From the NCBI GenBank assembly GCA_041590855.1, contig JBFHTA010000076.1:1-14670 (forward strand): DNA of 14,670 nt, written 5' to 3'. The translations under genes and the position numbers were made by a program. Positions 7,858-13,139 of the stretch are shown here, piece after piece (position 1 is the first letter of the stretch; the number at the start of each line of letters is the position of its first letter). This stretch comes from Litoribrevibacter sp041590855 (lineage in GTDB: Bacteria; Pseudomonadota; Gammaproteobacteria; Pseudomonadales; Litoribrevibacteraceae). The notes below the pieces were generated by a model that saw nothing but the letters and a program-made list of their open reading frames with translations, ran no database searches and had not been told where the DNA came from.

Positions 7858-8530
7858 GTTCATCTTTTCTTTGTACTTTTCTTAACTGAGCAGCTTTGAG
7901 CTCTTGTAAGAGTTCTTCGAGCAATTCTTCCTTTAATTCCTCTTTTTCATCCTCTTTCTCTTTGGTGTCGTCTCTTGGCTTGGGAACCAGTTTACCAACC
8001 GGCATCCAACGATCTCTCGGATTCACGATCGTAGGTCGGGCAAGCAGCATGTTATTAGGGTATATCATGACTTCCCGAGACTCACTGATCAGCTTGGTAT
8101 TGAACAAATTAATCTCAGAAATGTAGCCTTCAATGTAGTTATCCGCATCCATAATCCGGATAAAATTACCTCGTCGATAAGAATTGTGAGCTAACAAAAT
8201 AAAAAACGAGGTCACATTGCTTAGCACCGACCATCCCGCAAACAAAGCCACACCGGTCACAGCCAAAATACTGGCTGACAGCGTTAACAGACCTTTGAAG
8301 TCAAACCCCCAGACCACAAGCGCACTGGCTACAGCCCCAATCATCAGAATTACATTGAGAGCCGAGAGCGCCTTGGCCACTGATCGGTTCTTTAAGCGAC
8401 CTTGTTCCGCTTGTTCACGAATGCGTGGCCCGGCAAAAAAGCGAAAGATTGCATATAGACTAAAAATAATCAGGGTCAGGGTAATATTCAGTTTGTAGGT
8501 CTGAAACCAGTCAGAGACCAGAATTTCCAT
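7844..8530 (-). CDS. Short MscS-family mechanosensitive channel with charged coiled-coil tail
   Basis: This is a 228-residue inner-membrane channel protein. Helices lie at about 15-33, 53-74 and 80-115; the last is the pore-lining TM3, with the small-residue pattern SASILAVTGVALFAGWSVLSN. A shortened MscS beta domain follows (about 118-170, with GNFIRI, EGYISEINLFNTKL and IYPNNMLLARP). The usual alpha/beta C-terminal cage domain is missing. In its place is a highly charged tail (about 188-225) with EELKEELLEELLQELK heptad-like repeats that should form a coiled coil. The family opens on membrane tension and releases solutes. GAGGAA 10 bases upstream supports the start. It is the last gene of the rimK operon, 45 bases after the deacylase gene, and its stop codon is inside the terminator loop. 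The link to RimK is by position only. Confidence 0.85.
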   Translation of the reverse strand: MEILVSDWFQTYKLNITLTLIIFSLYAIFRFFAGPRIREQAEQGRLKNRSVAKALSALNVILMIGAVASALVVWGFDFKGLLTLSASILAVTGVALFAGWSVLSNVTSFFILLAHNSYRRGNFIRIMDADNYIEGYISEINLFNTKLISESREVMIYPNNMLLARPTIVNPRDRWMPVGKLVPKPRDDTKEKEDEKEELKEELLEELLQELKAAQLRKVQRKDEQTQL

Positions 8531-8575
8531 TGATTAATTGTTCCTCAAAACTCAAAGTTGTTAATAATATGTGTA

Positions 8576-9604
8576 TCAGCTGTCGTCCGCTTCTTCAGGA
8601 ATCAGCACGTCTTGCATGATTTCAATATTTTCTACGACATCGTCCGGTTTTTTGAAATAGGCCAAATGGTACATCGCCTCGCCCTCCTGAGCTAACGGGA
8701 TGTTCTGTTTGCCAATCACAATGCCTTTGGCATTGGCCTTCACATAATCCAATACAATACCGTACGGGTCTTTTATGGTTGCGAGTATATCGCCTTTCTC
8801 CACATAATCACCCAATTGCTTTTGGTGATGCACAAAACCACTGTCAGACGCCCTGATCCAACCCGTCTGCCTGGCCACAAAGGGTTCCACAAGAGTGCGT
8901 TTTTTACGGGATTTCATCAGCATGCCCAAGTGACGCATAACATTCAGAATGCCCTTTACACCGGCACGAATGGAAAGCTCATCAAAGCGCAGCGCCTCAC
9001 CCGCTTCGTACAGCAACACTTTCACACCTAATTCATCAGCCGCCTGGCGCAACGAACCGTCTCTCAGATTTGAATTCACCAACACCGGAACGCCAAAGGC
9101 TTTCGCCATCTCTAACGTGGTTTCATCGTCCAGGTTCGCACGAATCTGGGGTAAGTTTGTTCTGTGGATGGCACCGGTATGTAAATCAATGCCGTAATCG
9201 CACTTGGCAACAATCTCATTCAGAAACAGATAACTGATACGGGACGCCATTGATCCACGTTTTGTTCCAGGAAACGAGCGGTTTAAATCACGCCGATCCG
9301 GCAAATAGCGGCTTTGGTTTAACACCCCGTACCCATTCACGAAAGGCACCGCGATCAAGGTTCCTTTCATTGTTTTTATCGACTTACTGTTAATCAGCCG
9401 ACTGATGATTTCGATGCCATTCAGCTCATCACCATGTATAGCCGCACTGACAAACAAGGTCGGCCCTGCCCGCTTACCCCGTTTAACAAACACCGGAATG
9501 GACATACTGGTGTCGGTATACAAAGCAACGGCGGGTAAATCAATTTTTTTGGTTTCACCTGGTAAGACTTCAGCCTCACCAATTTTAATCGGGTCGCTGT
9601 ACAT
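8576..9604 (-). CDS. Succinylglutamate desuccinylase / aspartoacylase family zinc hydrolase
   Basis: This protein has 342 residues from the ATG at 9604 and belongs to the M14-related AstE/AspA family, which cleaves amide-linked acyl groups from amino acids using one zinc. Zinc ligands are visible as HGDE (His57, Glu60) and His142 in DLHTG. DLNRSFPG (106-113) supplies the substrate-carboxylate arginine, and Glu200 in LLYEAGE is the likely catalytic base. The C-terminal part (about 245-315) is a biotinyl/lipoyl-like beta barrel, common in this subfamily. I chose 9604 because AAGGA lies 7 bases upstream; an in-frame ATG at 9667 would give 363 residues but would overlap rimK by 50 bases. It follows rimK by 13 bases, so the two are surely cotranscribed. 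The substrate may be an acyl-amino acid or a glutamylated product of RimK (inference). Confidence 0.85.
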   Translation of the reverse strand: MYSDPIKIGEAEVLPGETKKIDLPAVALYTDTSMSIPVFVKRGKRAGPTLFVSAAIHGDELNGIEIISRLINSKSIKTMKGTLIAVPFVNGYGVLNQSRYLPDRRDLNRSFPGTKRGSMASRISYLFLNEIVAKCDYGIDLHTGAIHRTNLPQIRANLDDETTLEMAKAFGVPVLVNSNLRDGSLRQAADELGVKVLLYEAGEALRFDELSIRAGVKGILNVMRHLGMLMKSRKKRTLVEPFVARQTGWIRASDSGFVHHQKQLGDYVEKGDILATIKDPYGIVLDYVKANAKGIVIGKQNIPLAQEGEAMYHLAYFKKPDDVVENIEIMQDVLIPEEADDS

Positions 9605-9617
9605 ATCGGATTCCTTT

Positions 9618-10523
9618 TTAACCCTTTCCACGCGTTTTGGTACGATTTGGTTTCGCACTCTTTTCAATATGGGCGAATATCATGCCGGCCACATCTTTGC
9701 CCGTAGCCGTTTCGATGCCTTCCAGGCCCGGAGAAGAATTCACTTCCATCACCACAGGCCCATTATTGGAGCGTAGAATATCTACGCCACACATGCTTAA
9801 TCCCATTGTTTTTGCAGCATCTACTGCTGTTTTTCGTTCCGCCGGGGAAAGACGCACTAACTCAGCCGTCCCTCCTCTATGCAAGTTGGAGCGGAATTCA
9901 CCAGCCGCTGCCTGACGCTTCATTGCAGCAACGACTTTGTCACCCACCACCAGACAACGAATGTCTGCGCCACCGGCTTCTTTAATGTATTCCTGAACCA
10001 GGATGTTGGCCTTTAACCCCATGAAAGCCTCGATAATGCTTTCGGCCGCTTTCTGGGTTTCCGCCAAAACTACACCAATACCTTGGGTGCCTTCCAAAAG
10101 CTTAATGACTACAGGCGCGCCACCAACGTTCTTAAGCAAGTCGTCAATTTTGTCCGGATAGTGCGCAAATCCTGTGCGAGGCAGGCCGATTCCCTTACGG
10201 GACAACAACTGCAACGAGCGCAATTTATCTCGCGAGCGACTGATCGCAACGGACTCATTCAGGCAATACGTACCCATCATTTCAAACTGACGAACTACCG
10301 CTGTTCCGTAAAATGTAATAGATGCACCAATACGAGGAATCACAGCATCATAATGCGGAAGAGCCTTACCGTTATAACGAACCATCGGCTTACTGCTGGT
10401 AATGTCCATATAACAATGCACAGTATCAATAATATCCACCGTATGACCGCGCGCTTCCCCAGCTTCTTTCAAGCGTTGGGTAGAGTATAGCTGTGGGTTA
10501 CGAGATAAAATCGCAATGCGCAT
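9618..10523 (-). CDS. rimK: Ribosomal protein S6-L-glutamate ligase RimK
   Basis: This 301-residue ATP-grasp ligase adds glutamate to the C-terminus of ribosomal protein S6 and can make poly-glutamate. The start MRIAILSR followed by LYSTQRLKEA, the segment HYDAVIPRIG then TFYGTAVVRQFEMMG (57-84), the ATP loop EGTQGIGVVLAE (144-155), QEYIKEAGGADIRCLVVGD (177-195), FRSNLHRGG (210-218) and the Mg-binding VVMEVNSSPGLEGIE (257-271) all match the E. coli protein closely, which is 300 residues. I set the start at 10523 from this match; AAGG lies 8 bases upstream. The frame stays open upstream: an ATG at 10571 has a strong AGGAGGT 11 bases before it and would add 16 residues. It is first in an operon with the deacylase and MscS genes. 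The basic C-terminal tail (KPNRTKTRGKG) is variable in the family. Confidence 0.95.
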   Translation of the reverse strand: MRIAILSRNPQLYSTQRLKEAGEARGHTVDIIDTVHCYMDITSSKPMVRYNGKALPHYDAVIPRIGASITFYGTAVVRQFEMMGTYCLNESVAISRSRDKLRSLQLLSRKGIGLPRTGFAHYPDKIDDLLKNVGGAPVVIKLLEGTQGIGVVLAETQKAAESIIEAFMGLKANILVQEYIKEAGGADIRCLVVGDKVVAAMKRQAAAGEFRSNLHRGGTAELVRLSPAERKTAVDAAKTMGLSMCGVDILRSNNGPVVMEVNSSPGLEGIETATGKDVAGMIFAHIEKSAKPNRTKTRGKG

Positions 10524-10825
10524 GACAATCGCCTTATTTTGTAAATTAGTATAGGGATAAGAATGATTCATGATCGGAGTGAACCTCCTAAAGAAGCGGC
10601 AATTCTGGGTGCAATCCTCCATGGCGTACAACGAAATATTTTTGTTGTCACCATAAAAGAAAGCGTGATTATCTTAAAACGGTTTTTAGCCTGACCTTAC
10701 CAATCCGTTCCAAACCATACCGGGAAAACCATAAATTTTCTTTATTGAAACCACAAAGAGATTTGACTTGGGTCCACCGAGAAAAGTAGTGAAAATGGCC
10801 ACAAACCTTTTGACTGGTTCCCGGT
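10524..10825. promoter_or_regulatory. Divergent region between rimK and the unknown gene before hdfR
   Basis: This region of 302 bases has no supported gene. It holds the leader of rimK, including the AGGAGGT motif (10583-10589 on the minus strand), and on the plus strand the promoter for the unknown-hdfR pair. A TTGACT -35-like box lies in the AT-rich core (about 10763), but no good -10 follows at 17 bases. The part from 10716 is bounded by an inverted repeat. A 60-codon minus-strand ORF (10669-10851) covers most of it, but it has no family match and overlaps the opposite gene, so it is not called. Confidence 0.4.
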
Positions 10826-10828
10826 ATG
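10716..10828. repeat. Inverted repeat bounding an 85-base AT-rich core
   Basis: The left arm CATACCGGGAAAACC (10716-10730) and right arm GGTTCCCGGTATG (10816-10828) are inverted copies, identical except for two extra A in the left arm. They enclose 85 AT-rich bases. The right arm includes the ATG (10826-10828) of the following gene. Either a small mobile or regulatory element or a pair of operator sites could explain it; no target duplication was recognised. Confidence 0.6.
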
Positions 10829-11308
10829 AACGACCCTACGCCTTCAGACATGACGCCGTCGAATACGGCTGCGCTTAACGAACAACACGCACCCCAGTGG
10901 GGAGAGCTAACAGTAAGCAGTTATCAAAGATTTGAGGAAATTGACGAACACCTATTTGCAGAGCGCTTGTCAGGCTTAGTTAGTAAACGTGCAGAACTGC
11001 GGCCATTGCTTAAAGTCATTTCAGAATCAAACAGTGAGATTCTGGACACCGACACCCTATGCCAGGTTGCGAATATTCCCAGTATTACAGACTTGACGGT
11101 GCACCTTGCCTTACTGTCGGAAAGCTTGTGTGAACTTCTGAATATTACACCAGTTCCTTCCTGCTCAAATAAAGACTGTTACCTGGAATTAATTATCACC
11201 TCCGGCCCCGACTATGACTTTGAAAAGAAAGGCATTACACTCACATTAAACGCCTACCTTTTTAACGTCATACAGCAGTTACGGGCCGAAGTTATCAATG
11301 GATATTGA
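10826..11308 (+). CDS. Unknown acidic protein overlapping the hdfR-like gene
   Basis: This is a 160-residue protein of no recognised family. It is acidic, without signal peptide or membrane helix, and appears mostly helical: ERLSGLVSKRAELRPLLKVISE at about 47-68 and LTVHLALLSESLCELLNI at about 89-106. A strand-like end follows (LELIITSGPDYDF). Three cysteines are present (about 79, 102 and 112, plus one in KDCYLE). The frame is closed just upstream (TGA at 10811), so ATG at 10826 is the earliest standard start; it has no Shine-Dalgarno sequence, and ATG at 10850 is an alternative. Its last 11 bases overlap the start of the LysR-type gene, so the two are probably translationally coupled and one may regulate or partner the other (inference). 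Weak initiation could keep both proteins low. Confidence 0.6.
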   Translation: MNDPTPSDMTPSNTAALNEQHAPQWGELTVSSYQRFEEIDEHLFAERLSGLVSKRAELRPLLKVISESNSEILDTDTLCQVANIPSITDLTVHLALLSESLCELLNITPVPSCSNKDCYLELIITSGPDYDFEKKGITLTLNAYLFNVIQQLRAEVINGY

Positions 11309-12176
11309 ACTCTTACGCACCTTTCTTGAAGTAAAAAACACCCGTCATTTTGGCAAAGCCGCCGAGAATCTTTACCTCACTCAGGCGGCGGTCAGTGCGC
11401 GTGTCAAACAACTGGAGAACATCATTGGCGCGCCTTTGTTTACCCGCTTCAGAAACAACTTACAGCTAACGGTCACCGGCGAGCGTTTAATCAATCACGC
11501 TGAAACCATCCTCATCGCTTGGGAACGAGCCAAGCAAGACGTTTCTCTCAAGAAAAAACAACAGCACGTTATTGCACTGGGAGGAACCAGTGGTCTGTGG
11601 GATTTGGTGTTACAAGACACCCTTCACGCAATACACAAAAACCATCCGGAGCTGGCTATCCGCGCGGAAGCTCATGGCGGGGAAACCCTGATTCGCAATC
11701 TGATGGAGCGAACTCTGGATTTAGCACTCGTCTATGAGCCGGCCAAAATCAGTGACCTTAAATCCATCAGTATTACAACCGCTGAACTGATTCTGGTGTC
11801 CAGCGAACCGGATAAAACGGCTGAACAAGCCATGTCTAAACAATACGTTTCAGTGGACTGGGGGCTGAATTTCCAAATGAGCATTGCCCAACTGTTTCCG
11901 GATGCCGCTCAACCGGTACTGCACACCACCCTGTCAAAAATCGCGATGGACTTCATTCTTCGTTTTGGCGGCAGCGCTTACCTTCCTTACCGATTAGTAG
12001 AACCTATGGTTGACCAACAACTGTTTCAGGTACACGACGCACCTGTCATTACCCGTCAGATCTTCGCCTGTTACCACAAAGACAATGTGCGCTTTAAAGA
12101 AATAGAATCCATTCTGGAATTAATCCGCACCTTGGAAGTACCGGTTGAGGACATCCCAGAAGAAATAAAGATTTAA
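11298..12176 (+). CDS. hdfR: LysR-family regulator, HdfR-like
   Basis: This 292-residue transcription factor has the N-terminal LysR winged helix-turn-helix at about 3-62: ELLRTFLEVKNTRHFGKAAE, LTQAAVSARVKQLE, then LFTRFRNNLQLTVTGE. This stretch matches E. coli HdfR (TRHFGRAAE, LFTRHRNN) better than other LysR proteins I know. A type 2 periplasmic-binding-like effector domain follows (about 90-285) with the HdfR-like VDWGLNFQ. HdfR represses flhDC flagellar genes in E. coli and is itself repressed by H-NS; whether that role holds here is inference, as no flagellar gene is in the window. The start overlaps the preceding unknown gene by 11 bases. Two genes further on the same strand is maoP, which also neighbours hdfR in E. 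coli, supporting orthology. The symbol is used on that basis. Confidence 0.85.
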   Translation: MDIELLRTFLEVKNTRHFGKAAENLYLTQAAVSARVKQLENIIGAPLFTRFRNNLQLTVTGERLINHAETILIAWERAKQDVSLKKKQQHVIALGGTSGLWDLVLQDTLHAIHKNHPELAIRAEAHGGETLIRNLMERTLDLALVYEPAKISDLKSISITTAELILVSSEPDKTAEQAMSKQYVSVDWGLNFQMSIAQLFPDAAQPVLHTTLSKIAMDFILRFGGSAYLPYRLVEPMVDQQLFQVHDAPVITRQIFACYHKDNVRFKEIESILELIRTLEVPVEDIPEEIKI

Positions 12177-12262
12177 TCGACGTCTGAACAGATTACACCC
12201 AATCAAAATTTTTTTATTGAAAGCACAAAATTATTTCGTTTTTCTAAGCCCTATTCTCTTTT

Positions 12263-12290
12263 CATAATTTAGTCACTTTCTCAAGGTGAC
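12263..12290 (+). promoter_or_regulatory. -10-like box and RBS-covering hairpin before the exported Cys protein gene
   Basis: CATAAT (12263-12268) is a five-of-six match to a -10 box; a -35 is poor. Directly downstream, GTCACTT (12272-12278) can pair with AAGGTGAC (12283-12290), leaving one bulged G and a TCTC loop. The right arm includes the AAGG Shine-Dalgarno of the gene starting at 12296, so folding would hide the ribosome site. Seen in sequence; a regulatory role is inference. Confidence 0.4.
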
Positions 12291-12295
12291 AAATT

Positions 12296-12628
12296 ATGAA
12301 AACAACCAAAACGCTTTTGCTGTTACCCGCCTTTGTATTGGCATCCTACTCGTCATTGGCCACTGCTGCGACCAACCAGGCGATGGACGCCATTACCGAT
12401 TATTGTAATCAAATGGCACAAGACGGTTTACCTGAATCAGAGATGCAATCCATGATTCAGGAATGCATTGAAGAGCAAACCCTGTATTTGAGTGAAGCAC
12501 CGTCCGACGCAGAGTCTCTGTGCTATCAAGAAGTCGACGAGCGTGTTGCCAATGCTCCTGAAGATGCATCCCAGGACGAGCTAGATTACGAAGCCCTTTT
12601 TGATCAATGCATGGAAAAACGCAAGTAA
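12296..12628 (+). CDS. Small exported four-cysteine acidic protein, unknown
   Basis: This is a 110-residue protein. A clear Sec signal peptide is present: a basic start (MKTTK), hydrophobic core (LLLLPAFVLA) and probable cleavage after ATA at about residue 24-25. The mature part of about 85 residues is very acidic and helical, with four cysteines (Cys37, Cys57, Cys76, Cys105) in the order YC..., ...EC, LC..., ...QC. The spacing of 19 and 28 residues suggests two helical hairpins each closed by a disulphide in the periplasm. AAGGTG before the ATG supports the start, though it can be masked by a hairpin. It lies 119 bases after the hdfR-like gene and before maoP on the same strand. No family recognised; a periplasmic binding or chaperone-like role would be a guess. 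Confidence 0.7.
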   Translation: MKTTKTLLLLPAFVLASYSSLATAATNQAMDAITDYCNQMAQDGLPESEMQSMIQECIEEQTLYLSEAPSDAESLCYQEVDERVANAPEDASQDELDYEALFDQCMEKRK

Positions 12629-12641
12629 CGGTTTTAGAAAC

Positions 12642-12662
12642 GGGCTATTAATCAAATAGTCC
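12642..12662 (+). other. Hairpin between the exported Cys protein gene and maoP
   Basis: GGGCTATT (12642-12649) pairs with AATAGTCC (12655-12662) over 8 bp with one G-U pair and a 5-base loop. No T-run follows, so it is not a standard intrinsic terminator; it could be an RNA processing or stabilising structure between the two genes. Confidence 0.45.
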
Positions 12663-12663
12663 A

Positions 12664-12720
12664 GTTGAAATGAACCCCATGTTAAATAAACACTGTGTTG
12701 AATAAAAAACTATGTTGAAG
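12664..12720 (+). repeat. Four phased GTTGAA-like words upstream of maoP
   Basis: GTTGAAATGAA (12664), GTTAAATAAA (12681), GTTGAATAAA (12697) and GTTGAAGTA (12714) are spaced 17, 16 and 17 bases apart. The last copy ends just before the Shine-Dalgarno of maoP. The regular spacing is close to one and a half helical turns and looks like an imperfect tandem array of protein-binding sites or a degenerate 17-bp repeat. The sequence is AT-rich, so chance is not excluded. Confidence 0.5.
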
Positions 12721-12738
12721 TACACCGAGGTTGACGTT

Positions 12739-13077
12739 ATGAGTAAAGACAGCTTCCTTTCAGAAAGAACCTTTTACGACGCAAAACATTTCCCGAACGG
12801 GTTTGCTCGTGAAGGCATATTCAGCATTAAAGAATCACAGATTCTGACAGAATGTGGTTACGTCATTAACCAACTCAACACTGGCCAGCTTGAACCGCAA
12901 AATGCGGACCAGGAACGTATGCTAGAGTTTCTGCAAGGGACAAAAGAAGCGGAAGGTGACATCGAAAAGACCTGGCAGAAATACCAGAATCACCTGAATA
13001 AACAGTACATAGCCATGCGTACCATGTACATTGATGGTGGCAACAGTTATTCAGAGTCCGATTCTTCGGATTTCTAA
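12739..13077 (+). CDS. maoP: MaoP / DUF413 family protein
   Basis: This is a 112-residue protein from the ATG at 12739; GAGG lies 8 bases upstream, whereas the in-frame ATG at 12712 has no ribosome site. The length equals that of E. coli MaoP (YifE). The family pattern is clear: RTFYDAKHFPNGFAREGIFS (10-29), then KESQILTECG (31-40) and an EPQNADQERMLEFLQG segment (52-67), followed by KTWQKYQNHL. The C-terminus is an acidic serine tail. In E. coli, MaoP acts with a 17-bp site, maoS, to organise the Ori macrodomain of the chromosome. The gene sits near an hdfR-like gene as in E. coli, though here on the same strand and with an exported protein gene between. A function in chromosome layout in this organism is inferred from family membership. 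Confidence 0.88.
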   Translation: MSKDSFLSERTFYDAKHFPNGFAREGIFSIKESQILTECGYVINQLNTGQLEPQNADQERMLEFLQGTKEAEGDIEKTWQKYQNHLNKQYIAMRTMYIDGGNSYSESDSSDF

Positions 13078-13139
13078 CTACACCGGCCGAACTCAGACAA
13101 TACCTGAATTAAGCACTTCACAGGGGGTATGGATCTACT

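Noticed and set aside
9605..9667. Longer 363-residue start for the zinc hydrolase
   Set aside because: It would overlap rimK by 50 bases and lacks a ribosome site, while ATG 9604 has AAGGA at 7 bases and lies just after rimK.
10669..10851. 60-codon minus-strand ORF in the rimK-hdfR gap with an apparently ordinary amino acid mix
   Set aside because: It overlaps the opposite-strand gene start and the inverted repeat, has no recognisable family and no clear ribosome site. A genome search for repeated copies would be needed to revive it.
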